Shown here: in pieces, positions 54,445-63,760 of the stretch | Position numbering within the stretch: the stretch's first letter is position 1 | How the letters are laid out: each line of letters starts with the position of its first letter | Source of the DNA: DASUFF01 sp036274695 | GTDB lineage: Bacteria > UBA10199 > JACPAL01 > GCA-016699445 | Direction of reading: 5' to 3' | Assembly: GCA_036274695.1 (NCBI GenBank) | Contig: DASUFF010000030.1 | Location: 21,739-85,738, forward strand | Length of the DNA stretch: 64,000 nucleotides | The notes under the pieces: generated by a model | What the model was told of the DNA's origin: nothing | Seen by the model: the letters and a program-made list of their open reading frames with translations, nothing else | Databases searched by the model: none | Translations under genes and position numbers: made by a program

Positions 54445-55169
54445 TTCACCCAAAGGTAGTCCAAAGAAGAGGCCGCGGTTTTTATTTTAAAATAACCCAA
54501 ATAAACGGTGCCCCCGAACTTCTGCGCGCCGTCGGTCAATTCGGTCAGCGTGGCCGAAAATCCCAGAGGCTCCGCTTCCGAACCCGTGTAGGCGAAATAA
54601 AGGAGATCGTCGTTCTCGACCGGAGTTCCGCTGATCTGTAGGTTCGAGCCGTCCGGTTGGACCGGGCCGATACGGAAGTCTTGATAATAGTCCTTCGCTT
54701 TGTCCGCCATCCCCCGAGTGAGTTTCAAACGCACGAACCGGTTCTCCGGGGCGACGGACCAGCGCCAGCAGGAGGCGTCCTCGCAACCTTGGTCCGCTTC
54801 CCCCAACTCGACGAAGAAGCCGCCGCTCAACTCGGTTTTCCCTTCGCAGGAGAGAGGGGTCGGTTCCTCGGAATAGCGGCTTCCGACCACCTTTGTCGAA
54901 GGTGAAGAAAAATAGGTGATGCGCCAATCCGCGATCAGGGGGGAGACGGCCGGCATTTTATCGCCCATGTCCGGCCGGGGCGGCATCGTGTCGGAGCCGC
55001 CGGCGGCGGCAAGCGTCGAGCCGGCGGGCGTCTCACCCGGAGGAGAGGCGAGGATGCCGGAGGGCGTCCCGGGGGCGACCGCCGAGGAACCTCCGCCCGT
55101 CAGGCAGGCGGAGAGCCCTGTCCCAAGGAGCAGAAGACAGGCCGTCATCGAAGGGCGAAATAGGCGCAC
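54441..55169 (-). CDS. Lipoprotein, paralogue of the downstream gene
   Basis: 242 residues from GTG 55169, which has AAAGGA five bases upstream and gives an Arg-containing signal (MRLFRPSMTACLLLLGTG) with lipobox SAC. A later ATG at 55148 would remove the basic start. The mature region includes GGSDTMPPRPDMGDK and LSCEGKTELSGGF, then CEDASCWRW. Translational overlap with the next gene shows one operon. I do not recognise a family. Confidence 0.6.
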   Translation of the reverse strand: MRLFRPSMTACLLLLGTGLSACLTGGGSSAVAPGTPSGILASPPGETPAGSTLAAAGGSDTMPPRPDMGDKMPAVSPLIADWRITYFSSPSTKVVGSRYSEEPTPLSCEGKTELSGGFFVELGEADQGCEDASCWRWSVAPENRFVRLKLTRGMADKAKDYYQDFRIGPVQPDGSNLQISGTPVENDDLLYFAYTGSEAEPLGFSATLTELTDGAQKFGGTVYLGYFKIKTAASSLDYLWVK

Positions 55170-55274
55170 GGATATCCTTTATATATCACGATTTTCGGCT
55201 CGAACGGCGGTTGGAGTTGTCTCACAAGAGAACGGGACTTCTCGGACTTAAGTCAAACCAATCAAATCAGGGGG

Positions 55275-55784
55275 TTAGAAGAAGAGGGTCAGAAGAAGGC
55301 CGGCCAAGGTTTTTGAATCCACGATCTCCCGCTGCGCGATCATTCGGCGGATCTCGTCCCGGGTGAAGAATTTCTCTTCGATCACCTCGCTCGGTTCGCG
55401 GCCTTGCCGTCCGGGCTTAAGGCCGACGCCCTTGAAGATGTGGATGTATTCGTCGGTAAACCCGCAGGAGGTGGGTATCGCCACCACCGGTTCGACCTTC
55501 TTGGCGGTCCAGCCGGTCTCTTCCTCCAGCTCGCGTGTCGCGCAGGACATCGGGTCTTCCCCTTTTTCGAGCAGGCCGGCGGGGATCTCCCAGAGCCAGG
55601 CGTTCAGGACGGGGCGGAACTGACGGATGAGGAGGATGCGTTCGCCGTCGTCGGTCAAGGGAACGATGGCGGCCGCCGAGAGATGGCGGGCGACCTCGTG
55701 ATTCACGACGTGGCCGTTGGGAAGGGTGAATTCCTCGAGGTTCATCGTGACCACGCGGCCTTTGAAGATCTCTTTTTTAATCAA
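55275..55784 (-). CDS. Nudix hydrolase, ADP-ribose pyrophosphatase-like
   Basis: 169 residues from TTG 55784. The Nudix box is complete: GLLEKGEDPMSCATRELEEETG, in two parts, with all catalytic glutamates. The N-terminal IFKGRVVTMNLEEFTLPNGH is the first strand of the ADP-ribose/NDP-sugar group and requires a start near the TTG; the first internal ATG (residue 14) would cut it. That TTG lies directly after the CCA of tRNA-His on the same strand, so no ribosome site is available. The enzyme would cleave ADP-ribose or similar nucleotides. Confidence 0.88.
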   Translation of the reverse strand: MIKKEIFKGRVVTMNLEEFTLPNGHVVNHEVARHLSAAAIVPLTDDGERILLIRQFRPVLNAWLWEIPAGLLEKGEDPMSCATRELEEETGWTAKKVEPVVAIPTSCGFTDEYIHIFKGVGLKPGRQGREPSEVIEEKFFTRDEIRRMIAQREIVDSKTLAGLLLTLFF

Positions 55785-55787
55785 TGG

Positions 55788-55860
55788 GGTGGGCTACCGG
55801 GCTCGAACCGGTGACATCCAGGACCACAACCTGGCGCTCTACCAACTGAGCTAAGCCCAC
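55788..55860 (-). tRNA. tRNA-His (GTG)
   Basis: A 73-base cloverleaf with acceptor GTGGGCT/AGCCCAC, discriminator C at 55788 and anticodon loop TTGTGGT giving GTG. The base 5' of the acceptor is G (55861), the usual -1 G of tRNA-His. The genomic CCA follows directly at 55787-55785, unlike the other tRNAs in the window, and is followed by the Nudix start codon. Confidence 0.95.
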
Positions 55861-55934
55861 CATCTGAGTCAGGGGGAGATGCCGCTCTCCCCCTGAAACC
55901 CCCATCTGAAACTCGAGGGTTCATCGCTCACTGC

Positions 55935-55951
55935 GTCCGGCGAAGCCGGAC
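55935..55951. repeat. Hairpin GTCCGGC-GAA-GCCGGAC
   Basis: A perfect 7-bp stem in the 193-base stretch between tRNA-His and apaG, which otherwise holds only CTTCG-rich low-complexity sequence similar to that beside tRNA-Arg at 7661-7730. No T run follows. Confidence 0.45.
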
Positions 55952-56053
55952 TTCGTTCGCTTTTGGGACCGCACACATAGCGAAGAGGGATTCTAATCGC
56001 AAGTGCCTAGAAAGTGGTGGAAAAAAACGGGCGATTCCTCTTTACTGCTCGCC

Positions 56054-56440
56054 ATGTCGGAAGCCATTACGCGCGGGGTGAAGGTCGAGGTCGAGAGCGA
56101 GTATTCGGAAGAACGCTCGAATCCCGACGGGGGCGTCTATTTCTTCGTCTATCACGTCGTCGTCACGAACGTGGGGGAGGAGACGGTGCGGCTGATCAGC
56201 CGGCACTGGATCATCACTAACGCCGACGGCAAGAAAGAGGAAGTGCGCGGGCCCGGCGTCGTGGGCGAACAGCCGACGCTCAAGCCCGGAGAGTCGTTCG
56301 AATACTCCAGCTTCTGCCCTTTAAGCACGCCCTTCGGGATGATGCACGGAACTTACCAGATGGTGACGGACGCGGGCGAGGAGTTCGACGCCCAGATCGC
56401 GCCGTTCACGCTCTCCCGCGAAGAAGTCATGTATCACTAG
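56054..56440 (+). CDS. apaG: ApaG domain protein
   Basis: 128 residues from ATG 56054 (a GTG at 56003 would add 17). The whole length matches ApaG: SEYSEERSNPDGGVYFFVYHVVVTN, ISRHWIITNADGKKEEVRGPGVVGEQPTLKPGE and CPLSTPFGMMHGTYQMV. The fold is a fibronectin-III-like beta sandwich. Its cellular role is not well established. The stop is one base from the convergent tRNA-Arg. Confidence 0.92.
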   Translation: MSEAITRGVKVEVESEYSEERSNPDGGVYFFVYHVVVTNVGEETVRLISRHWIITNADGKKEEVRGPGVVGEQPTLKPGESFEYSSFCPLSTPFGMMHGTYQMVTDAGEEFDAQIAPFTLSREEVMYH

Positions 56441-56441
56441 G

Positions 56442-56515
56442 TGCGCCTGGAGAGATTCGAACTCCCGACCCTCTGGTTCGAAGCCAGATGCTCTAATCCA
56501 CTGAGCTACAGGCGC
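56442..56515 (-). tRNA. tRNA-Arg (TCG)
   Basis: 74 bases, acceptor GCGCCTG/CAGGCGC, anticodon loop CTTCGAA giving TCG, discriminator A at 56442. No encoded CCA. It follows tRNA-Leu on the same strand by one base. Confidence 0.94.
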
Positions 56516-56516
56516 G

Positions 56517-56598
56517 TGCCGCGGGAGGGACTCGAACCCCCACGGTTTTACCCGCCAGGTTCTAAGCCTGGTGCGTCTGCCAATTCCGCCACCGCGGC
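56517..56598 (-). tRNA. tRNA-Leu (TAG)
   Basis: 82 bases with a long variable arm, acceptor GCCGCGG/CCGCGGC, anticodon stem CCAGG/CCTGG and loop CTTAGAA giving TAG. No encoded CCA. Confidence 0.95.
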
Positions 56599-56658
56599 GA
56601 GCAAAAAGCTCGATTGACAATTAATAGGATTCTAAAGCAGAAAAGCCACCTCTTTTTA

Positions 56659-56731
<73 letters not shown>

Positions 56732-56736
56732 CAAGG

Positions 56737-56772
56737 AAGTCGGGTCGCTCCTAAAGCGACCCGACTTTTTTC
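56737..56772 (+). terminator. Rho-independent terminator after tRNA-Lys
   Basis: A 13-bp stem (AAGTCGGGTCGCT with AGCGACCCGACTT) around CCTAA, followed by a run of T to 56772. Confidence 0.9.
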
Positions 56773-56847
56773 GTTTTCAGCGAACCCGTTAAACGTTTTG
56801 CCAAACGCCGAAGAAGCGGTTACTATTACAAAAAAGAACACAGACCC

Positions 56848-58143
56848 GTGAATCCCAAAGTCACTCTTAAGGACGTATCACCCATCAGGAAGGACCTCGA
56901 AGTCGTCGTTGCGATGCAGGACGTCGCTCGCCATTTGGACGGCGTCTACCAGCGCATCGGCAAGAAGGCGAAGCTGAAGGGCTTTCGGCCCGGCAAGGTG
57001 CCCCGCAGCGTGCTGGAGCAGTACTACCGCCAGGACGCCGAATCGGAGGCGATGCGGGAGCTGATCAACTTAAGCTACCCGGCGGCGGTTCAAGAAGCCG
57101 GCGTGATCCCCATCGCCTCGCCGCAGATCAGGGTGACGGCCTTCGGTCCGGACCAGGATTTGGCGTACGAGGCCATGATCGAAATCCCGCCGCAATTCGA
57201 GGTGGCCGGCTATAAAGATCTCAAGCTCGCCAAGGACAAGATCGACGTCGCCGATCAGGAGATCGACGACAATTTGAAAGGGTTTCAGGACCGCCTGACC
57301 CAACTCACACCCCTCCTCGAGGACCGTCCGGCCCGGGAAAACGACATCGTCGCCCTGGATTATCGCGGTACCTTGAACGGCCAGCCCGTCGCGGGGTTCG
57401 AGGGCAAGGACTTCCTGGTGGAATTGGGCAAGGGTTACCTCTTCCCGGAGATAGAAAAGATACTTTTGGGCGCCAAGGTCGGCGAAAAAAAGCAGACCGA
57501 GGTAACTCTACCCGATAACTGGGCCGATAAGAATCTTGCGGGCAAGAAGATCGACTACGAGCTTTCGGTCAAGCAGATAAAACAGAAGAAGGTGCCCGAG
57601 TTGAACGACGACTTCGCCAAGGACGTCGGCAATTTCGAAAATCTCGCCGCCTTGAAGGCCAAGGTGAAGGAAGACATCGTGAAGGCCAAGGAGCAGGCGG
57701 CGAAAAACAAGATGAGGCGCGAGGTCCTGGATCAGCTCATCGCCAAGAACGACTTTCTCGTCCCCGAGGCCATGATTCAGATCGAGATGGAGGACATGTT
57801 CCGCCGTTTCGAGGGAAATCTGCGGGCCCAGAACATCTCGCTCGAGCAGGCGGGCGTCACCGTCGAGGATTTTTACGCCAAGAACCGCGACGAGGCCGTG
57901 CATCGCGTCCGCGGCGCGCTCATCTTCGACGCGATCGCGCGGAAGGAAAATATTTCGGTGACGCCGGACGAGATCGAGAAGCGCATCGAGGACATGGCGA
58001 AGCTTTCCGGGCAGCAGCCGGCGGTGTGGAAGAAGTATTTTCAGGAGCACAACATGCTGGGGCGCGTCGAAGGCGCTCTCTTGGAAGAAAAAGCCCTTGA
58101 TTTTGTGCTGACCCAGTCTAAAATCAAAGTGAAGGAAATTTAA
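56848..58143 (+). CDS. tig: Trigger factor
   Basis: 431 residues from GTG 56848. The ribosome-binding loop GFRPGKVPRSVLEQYY (about residues 45-60) is the trigger factor signature. A peptidyl-prolyl isomerase domain (about 160-245, NDIVALDYRGTLNGQPVAGFEG) and the C-terminal chaperone arms follow. The protein binds nascent chains at the ribosome exit. It leads the tig-clpP-clpX-lon cluster common to many bacteria. Confidence 0.96.
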   Translation: MNPKVTLKDVSPIRKDLEVVVAMQDVARHLDGVYQRIGKKAKLKGFRPGKVPRSVLEQYYRQDAESEAMRELINLSYPAAVQEAGVIPIASPQIRVTAFGPDQDLAYEAMIEIPPQFEVAGYKDLKLAKDKIDVADQEIDDNLKGFQDRLTQLTPLLEDRPARENDIVALDYRGTLNGQPVAGFEGKDFLVELGKGYLFPEIEKILLGAKVGEKKQTEVTLPDNWADKNLAGKKIDYELSVKQIKQKKVPELNDDFAKDVGNFENLAALKAKVKEDIVKAKEQAAKNKMRREVLDQLIAKNDFLVPEAMIQIEMEDMFRRFEGNLRAQNISLEQAGVTVEDFYAKNRDEAVHRVRGALIFDAIARKENISVTPDEIEKRIEDMAKLSGQQPAVWKKYFQEHNMLGRVEGALLEEKALDFVLTQSKIKVKEI

Positions 58144-58190
58144 GAATTTGCACATCTGGCGCGGCTTTTGCGAAGGTGATGGAGGAAAAA

Positions 58191-58850
58191 ATGGTTGATC
58201 GTTCTCACATCCCGACGCAGTTGCAGTTGGTTCCGATGGTCATCGAGCAGACCCATCGGGGCGAACGCGCCTATGACGTCTTCTCACGCCTCCTGAAAGA
58301 CCGCATCGTTTTCATCGGCACGGGCATCAACGACGACGTCGCCAACTTGGTCATCGCCCAGCTCCTGTTCCTGGAGTCCGAGGATCCCGACAAGGATATT
58401 TATCTCTACGTCAACTCGCCGGGCGGCGTGGTGACGGCCGGATTGGCCATCTACGACACCATGCAGTACGTGCGCCCGGACGTCTCTACGATTTGTCTGG
58501 GGCAGGCGGCCTCCATGGGAGCCGTTCTTCTCGCGGCCGGCGCCCCGGGAAAGCGTTTCGCCCTTCCGCACGCGCGTATCCTCATCCATCAGCCGATGGG
58601 CGGATTCCAGGGGCAGGCCACGGATATCGACATCCATGCGCGCGAGATCTTGAGGATGCGCGAAGAATTGAACAACATTTTGGTGAAGCACACCAAGCAA
58701 CCGGCCAAGAAGATCCAGAGCGACACCGAGCGCGATTATTTCATGAGCGGAGAAGAGGCCAAGGAGTACGGCATCGTCGACGAGGTGGTGACGTATCGCG
58801 ACAAGGGCGGAAAGAAGATGGAGATCGTCGCCGGAAAGGGGAAGGCATAA
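58191..58850 (+). CDS. clpP: ATP-dependent Clp protease proteolytic subunit
   Basis: 219 residues from ATG 58191, with GGAGG upstream; a GTG at 58176 is less well placed. The catalytic triad is Ser108 in GQAASMGA, His133 in ILIHQPMGG and Asp182 in ERDYFMS. It forms the two-ring protease that degrades unfolded proteins delivered by ClpX. Its gene ends three bases before clpX. Confidence 0.97.
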   Translation: MVDRSHIPTQLQLVPMVIEQTHRGERAYDVFSRLLKDRIVFIGTGINDDVANLVIAQLLFLESEDPDKDIYLYVNSPGGVVTAGLAIYDTMQYVRPDVSTICLGQAASMGAVLLAAGAPGKRFALPHARILIHQPMGGFQGQATDIDIHAREILRMREELNNILVKHTKQPAKKIQSDTERDYFMSGEEAKEYGIVDEVVTYRDKGGKKMEIVAGKGKA

Positions 58851-58853
58851 CCA

Positions 58854-60107
58854 ATGACGCGAGGATTTGTGGAAGATCCGACCAACCTCTGCTGCTCCTT
58901 CTGCGGAAAATCGCAAAAGGAAGTGCGGAAACTCATCGCCGGTCCGACCGTCTACATCTGCGACGAGTGCATCGATCTCTGCAACGACATCATCGCCGAG
59001 GAAAACGCCCGCGCGACCCAGATGGTCTCGCGTTCCGGCGTTCCCAAGCCTTCCGACATCAAAAAGATCTTGGATGAATACGTGATCGGCCAGGAGCGGG
59101 CTAAGAAGACCCTCTCGGTCGCCGTCCACAATCATTATAAGAGAATCGAAAACCGCGGCACGTCTTCCGACGTCGAGCTCCAGAAGAGTAATATCCTCCT
59201 GATCGGCCCTACCGGTTCCGGTAAGACGCTGCTGGCCCAGACCTTGGCAAAAATCCTGAACGTCCCGTTTACGATCGCCGATGCGACGACGTTGACCGAG
59301 GCCGGCTACGTGGGCGAGGACGTCGAGAACATCATCTTAAATCTCCTACAGGCCGCCGACTACGACAAGGCGCGCTGCGAGCGCGGCATCGTATACATCG
59401 ATGAGATCGACAAGATCTCCCGCAAGTCGGACAGCCCGTCGATCACGCGGGACGTATCCGGCGAGGGCGTGCAGCAGGCGCTTCTGAAGATCATCGAAGG
59501 CACGGTGGCGAACGTCCCTCCCAAGGGTGGGCGCAAGCATCCCCAGCAGGAGTTCATCCCGATCGACACGACGAACATCCTCTTCATCTGCGGCGGCGCC
59601 TTCGTCGGACTCGAGGACATCATCTCGCGGCGCGGCGGGTCCAAGACCATGGGCTTCGGCTCCGACGTGAAGAGCAAGCAGGAGAAGAACCTTTCGAAGC
59701 TGCTGGAGGACGTTCAAACCGAAGACTTGTTGAAGTTCGGTTTGATCCCGGAATTCATCGGCCGATTGCCGGTCATCGCGACCTTGGGCGAGCTGGACGA
59801 GACCGCCTTGATCGACATCCTGACGCGGCCGCGGAACGCCTTGATCAAGCAGTATCAGCGGCTCTTCGAGTTCGAGAGGGTGAAGCTCAAATTCACGCCG
59901 GGCGCGTTGACCGCCGTCGCCAAGGAAGCCATCAAGCGGAAATCGGGCGCCCGGGGTCTTCGAGCCATCCTCGAGAACGTCATGCTCGAAATCATGTACG
60001 ATATTCCTTCCCGGACGGGCATTAAGGAAGTGGTCATCAACGAAGAGGTGATCACCAAAAAGTCGGAGCCCGTCTTCGTCTACGAGAAGAAAGCCGAATC
60101 GGCTTAA
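58854..60107 (+). CDS. clpX: ClpX ATPase, specificity subunit of ClpXP
   Basis: 417 residues. The N-terminal zinc domain has CCSFCGKSQ and VYICDECIDLC. The AAA+ domain follows with GPTGSGKTLLAQTLA, VYIDEIDKI and the pore loop GYVGEDV. It unfolds tagged proteins and feeds ClpP. Full normal length. Confidence 0.97.
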   Translation: MTRGFVEDPTNLCCSFCGKSQKEVRKLIAGPTVYICDECIDLCNDIIAEENARATQMVSRSGVPKPSDIKKILDEYVIGQERAKKTLSVAVHNHYKRIENRGTSSDVELQKSNILLIGPTGSGKTLLAQTLAKILNVPFTIADATTLTEAGYVGEDVENIILNLLQAADYDKARCERGIVYIDEIDKISRKSDSPSITRDVSGEGVQQALLKIIEGTVANVPPKGGRKHPQQEFIPIDTTNILFICGGAFVGLEDIISRRGGSKTMGFGSDVKSKQEKNLSKLLEDVQTEDLLKFGLIPEFIGRLPVIATLGELDETALIDILTRPRNALIKQYQRLFEFERVKLKFTPGALTAVAKEAIKRKSGARGLRAILENVMLEIMYDIPSRTGIKEVVINEEVITKKSEPVFVYEKKAESA

Positions 60108-60117
60108 GACTTAAGAA

Positions 60118-60139
60118 AAGCCCCGAGGGGCTTGTCTTT
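60118..60139 (+). terminator. Terminator-like hairpin after clpX
   Basis: AAGCCCC and GGGGCTT around GA, followed by GTCTTT. The T run is short, so termination may be partial. The next 75 bases to lon contain no clear promoter I would defend. Confidence 0.5.
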
Positions 60140-60213
60140 GGGGTTCGCCGTACTTACATTAGCAAAACACCCCTGAGTGCGGGCGTCAGCAGTACTTGGA
60201 GGCATTGAAATTT

Positions 60214-62685
60214 ATGTTCGGCGATAACCCGAATGTTCCTGCAAAGTCGCAAGGTTACATGGTCCCTCTCCTCCCTTTGAGGGACATCATCGTCTTTCCC
60301 CACATGGTCGTGCCCCTCTTCGTCGGGCGGGAGAAGTCCATCGCCGCCCTCGAAGAAGCCATGGGGAAGGAAAAAGACATCCTCCTGGCCGCCCAGATCA
60401 ATCCGAAGACCAACGACCCCCGGGATGAAGACATCTATAAGGTGGGAACGCTGGGGACCATCATCCAGCTCCTCCGCCTCCCCGACGGGACGGTCAAGGT
60501 CCTGATCGAAGGCAAGCGCCGCGCGCGGATCAAGCGGTTCGTCCCGAGCCCGCCGTATTTTTTGGTCGAGGTCGAGGAGATCATCGAGAACCGCGAGATC
60601 ACCGTCGAGGTCGAGGCCCTGATGCGCGAGATCAAGGTGGCCTTCGAGACTTACGTGAAATTGAACAAGCGGATTCCGCCGGAGATGCTGGCCTCGGTGG
60701 CCACCATCGACGATCCGTCACGTTTGGCCGACACCATCGTCGCGCACCTGTCGCTCAAGCTCCCCGACAAGCAGAAGATCCTGGAGATCGAGAGCCCGGC
60801 CGAGCGGCTGGAGCGGCTCTACAGCCAGATCCAGACGGAGATCGAGATCCTCCAGGTCGAAAAGAAGATCCGGACGCGCGTCAAGAAGCAGATGGAGAAG
60901 ACGCAGAAGGAATATTACCTCAACGAGCAGATGCAGGCCATCCAGCGCGAGCTGGGCGAGCGTGACGAGTTCAAGGGCGAGCTCCAGGAGCTGGAAGAGA
61001 AGATCAAGAACAAGAAGATGTCCGCGGAGGCAACCAAGAAGGTCAAAAAGGAATTCAAAAAATTGAAGATGATGAGCCCGATGTCCGCCGAGGCGACCGT
61101 CGTGCGGAACTACATCGACTGGATCTTGGGATTGCCCTGGTACGACGTCACCGAGGACAAGCTCGACATCAAGGAAGCGGCGCGCATCTTGGACGAGGAT
61201 CACTACGGCTTGAAGCAGCCGAAGGAGCGCATTCTCGAATACCTGGCGGTGCGTAGCCTCGTCGAAAAGATGAAGGGCCCGATCCTGTGTCTGGTGGGTC
61301 CTCCGGGCGTCGGTAAAACCTCTTTGGCGCGTTCGATCGCGCGCTCCATGGGGCGCAAGTTCGTGCGCTGCTCTTTGGGCGGCGTCCGCGATGAGGCGGA
61401 GATCCGCGGCCATCGCCGCACTTACATCGGCGCGTTGCCGGGCAAGGTCATCCAGAGCCTTAAAAAGGCAGGTTCCAGCAATCCCGTCTTCCTTTTGGAC
61501 GAGATCGACAAGATGAGCATGGACTTCCGGGGCGATCCCTCGGCGGCCCTCCTCGAGGTTCTGGATCCCGAGCAGAATGTCGCCTTCCAGGATCATTACC
61601 TGGACCTGGACTACGATCTTTCCAACGTCATGTTCATCACGACGGCGAATACGCTGCATTCGATCCCGGTGCCCCTCCAGGACCGCATGGAGATCATCCG
61701 GATTCCGGGCTATACGGAGCTGGAGAAACTGCACATCTCCGAGCGTTACCTGATGAAGAAGGAGTTGGAGGCCCACGGGTTGACGGTGGAGAACCTCAAG
61801 GTCGGCGAGGCGACGCTGAAGGCGGTCGTCCGCCACTATACGAAGGAAGCCGGCGTCCGTAACCTGGAGCGCGAGATCGCCACCATCTGCCGGAAGGCGG
61901 CCAAGGAGATCGCGGAGAAAGGGAAGGACAAGACCATCCACGTCACGCCCAAGTCGTTGCACAAGTATCTGGGCGTCCAGAAGTTCCGGTACGGCGTCGT
62001 CGAGGAGAAGGACCAGATCGGTTTGACGACGGGGCTCGCCTGGACGGAGTTCGGCGGCGAGCTGCTGACCACCGAAGTCAGCGTCATGCCGGGCAAGGGC
62101 AAGCTGACGGTCACCGGAAAGCTGGGCGACGTCATGCAGGAGTCCGCGCAGGCCGCCATGAGCTATGTGCGCTCGCGCGCGGATCAGCTGGGCATTTCGC
62201 GCCACTTCTACCAGCGTTTCGACATCCACCTGCACGTTCCCGAGGGGGCGGTGCCGAAGGACGGGCCGTCCGCCGGCATCACGATGGCGACGACCATCGC
62301 CTCGGCCCTGCTGAAGATTCCCGTCCGCAAGGATGTCGCCATGACCGGCGAAGTCACTTTGCGCGGACGCGTCCTGCCCATCGGCGGCTTGAAGGAAAAG
62401 GTCATGGCCGCGCACCGCGGCGGGATCAAGACGATCATCATCCCCAAGGAGAACGAGAAGGACATCGAGGAAATTCCCAAAAAGATCCTCAAGGACATCA
62501 AGCTGATCCTGGTCGACCACATGGATCAGGTCCTGAGAAACGCCTTGGTCGTGGACAATCCCGACAGCCTCTTCAAGAAGGCGGATGAGAACCCGGTTCT
62601 GGAAGACGGAGGCAAGACCGAAGCGTTTCCGCCCCCGCCTCCGGCCGCCGGAACGCCGAAGGGGGAAGTGTCTCCCGTCCACTAA
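60214..62685 (+). CDS. lon: Lon protease
   Basis: 823 residues from ATG 60214, with GGAGG 11 bases upstream (TTG 60196 is an alternative). The N-terminal LON domain (LPLRDIIVFPHMVVPLFVGR), coiled-coil middle, AAA+ domain with LVGPPGVGKTSLARSIAR, and a Ser-Lys protease domain with PKDGPSAGITMA and LPIGGLKEKVMAAHRGG are all present. The tail ends in a proline run (PPPPPAAG), a target for EF-P. It degrades damaged and regulatory proteins. Confidence 0.97.
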   Translation: MFGDNPNVPAKSQGYMVPLLPLRDIIVFPHMVVPLFVGREKSIAALEEAMGKEKDILLAAQINPKTNDPRDEDIYKVGTLGTIIQLLRLPDGTVKVLIEGKRRARIKRFVPSPPYFLVEVEEIIENREITVEVEALMREIKVAFETYVKLNKRIPPEMLASVATIDDPSRLADTIVAHLSLKLPDKQKILEIESPAERLERLYSQIQTEIEILQVEKKIRTRVKKQMEKTQKEYYLNEQMQAIQRELGERDEFKGELQELEEKIKNKKMSAEATKKVKKEFKKLKMMSPMSAEATVVRNYIDWILGLPWYDVTEDKLDIKEAARILDEDHYGLKQPKERILEYLAVRSLVEKMKGPILCLVGPPGVGKTSLARSIARSMGRKFVRCSLGGVRDEAEIRGHRRTYIGALPGKVIQSLKKAGSSNPVFLLDEIDKMSMDFRGDPSAALLEVLDPEQNVAFQDHYLDLDYDLSNVMFITTANTLHSIPVPLQDRMEIIRIPGYTELEKLHISERYLMKKELEAHGLTVENLKVGEATLKAVVRHYTKEAGVRNLEREIATICRKAAKEIAEKGKDKTIHVTPKSLHKYLGVQKFRYGVVEEKDQIGLTTGLAWTEFGGELLTTEVSVMPGKGKLTVTGKLGDVMQESAQAAMSYVRSRADQLGISRHFYQRFDIHLHVPEGAVPKDGPSAGITMATTIASALLKIPVRKDVAMTGEVTLRGRVLPIGGLKEKVMAAHRGGIKTIIIPKENEKDIEEIPKKILKDIKLILVDHMDQVLRNALVVDNPDSLFKKADENPVLEDGGKTEAFPPPPPAAGTPKGEVSPVH

Positions 62686-62737
62686 AAACGAACATTTTGT
62701 TGAAGTTTTGCCGATGGCTTGTTAGCCAAGCCACCCT

Positions 62738-62809
62738 GGGCGTGTAGCTCAGCGGTAGAGCACCTCGCTTACACCGAGGGGGTCACAGGTTCGAATCCTG
62801 TCGCGCCCA
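62738..62809 (+). tRNA. tRNA-Val (TAC)
   Basis: 72 bases, acceptor GGGCGTG/CGCGCCC (one T-G pair), anticodon loop CTTACAC giving TAC. No encoded CCA. Confidence 0.94.
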
Positions 62810-62852
62810 CTGGATCGTTCTGAAGGGTCTTTGAGTGGCTTGTGGCTTCAGT

Positions 62853-62926
62853 GGGGACGTAGATCAATCGGTTAGATCGTCGCCCTGTCACGGCGAAGGT
62901 TGCGGGTTCGAGCCCCGTCGTCCCCG
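62853..62926 (+). tRNA. tRNA-Asp (GTC)
   Basis: 74 bases, acceptor GGGGACG/CGTCCCC, anticodon stem TCGCC/GGCGA and loop CTGTCAC giving GTC. Discriminator G. The D-stem is GATC/GATC. No encoded CCA. Confidence 0.94.
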
Positions 62927-63065
62927 CTGAGTCCACAAACCCGTCACATTTTTTAGTTGTCATTTACCCCCGTTTCGTCTATCAAACATCGCCTAAATCC
63001 ATTGAATTTTGGATAGTTAGCCTTAACTTCGGTATACCTTTTAATAAAGGGAAAGGGGAAAACAC

Positions 63066-63593
63066 ATGAAGAGTAAAAAACTGTTCTTGGCTGCCGGAGC
63101 CGCCATGCTCCTGACAGCCACCGCGGCGCAGGCCATCGACCTCAACTGGGTCGACAAGAACACCGTCATCGTCGACGGAACGTTCCAGGTCAGCAAGCCG
63201 GGCAAGGAGTGGGACACGCAGAAGACGCAGGACTGGTCCGCTCCCGTGAAGTGGGTCCTTCATAAGGAAGGCGCCAACCCGGTCATCTGGCTCCGTTACG
63301 ACCAGGCCGTTCGCGGCAAGACCGCCCACGATTATGCCCGCGACGTGAAGTCCCGCCTCAAGGCGCGCGGCGTCAGCGTCGAGTCGGTCCGCAATCAGGT
63401 CATCAGCGGCCGCAACGTGGCCCTGATCTCCGGCATGGATAACGCCAGCGGCTTCCGTTACTTGGTCGGCGTGTGGCGCAACCGGAACAAGGGGTTCAAC
63501 CTGGAGTGCACGGCCGAGGCGAAGGATTTCGGCGTCTATGAGCCGCACTGCATGGCTGCGATCCAGTCCGCCCGCATCCTGCGCGAGGACTAA
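63066..63593 (+). CDS. Exported protein of unknown function, first of two paralogues
   Basis: 175 residues from ATG 63066, with AAAGGGG upstream. A signal peptide (MKSKKLFLAAGAAMLLTATA) ends AQA-ID. The mature part LNWVDKNTVIVDGTFQVSKPGKEWDTQ is basic and beta-rich; VRNQVISGRNVALISGMDNASG follows, with two cysteines near the end (LECTAEAK, PHCMAA). It is homologous to the partial gene at 63761. No family recognised. Confidence 0.6.
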   Translation: MKSKKLFLAAGAAMLLTATAAQAIDLNWVDKNTVIVDGTFQVSKPGKEWDTQKTQDWSAPVKWVLHKEGANPVIWLRYDQAVRGKTAHDYARDVKSRLKARGVSVESVRNQVISGRNVALISGMDNASGFRYLVGVWRNRNKGFNLECTAEAKDFGVYEPHCMAAIQSARILRED

Positions 63594-63674
63594 AAGTGAA
63601 ACACAATCGAATCGGGTTTTGCCCGTTCGATGGTGAGAGGGTTCGGGGGATGCCCGAAGGGATCCCCCGCTAAG

Positions 63675-63716
63675 AGAGGGGACTTGGCCTCGTGCCAGGT
63701 CCCCTCTTGTTTTTTT
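63675..63716 (+). terminator. Rho-independent terminator after the first exported paralogue
   Basis: A 14-bp stem (AGAGGGGACTTGGC with GCCAGGTCCCCTCT, one G-T pair) around a 5-base loop, then a T run to 63716. Confidence 0.9.
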
Positions 63717-63760
63717 ACGGCAGGGGTTTATCATCCCGTTTCACCAAAAAGGGGGAGCTT

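Noticed and set aside
60718..62682. A 654-codon open frame antisense to lon
   Set aside because: The sense strand is plainly Lon; the antisense frame has no recognisable features.
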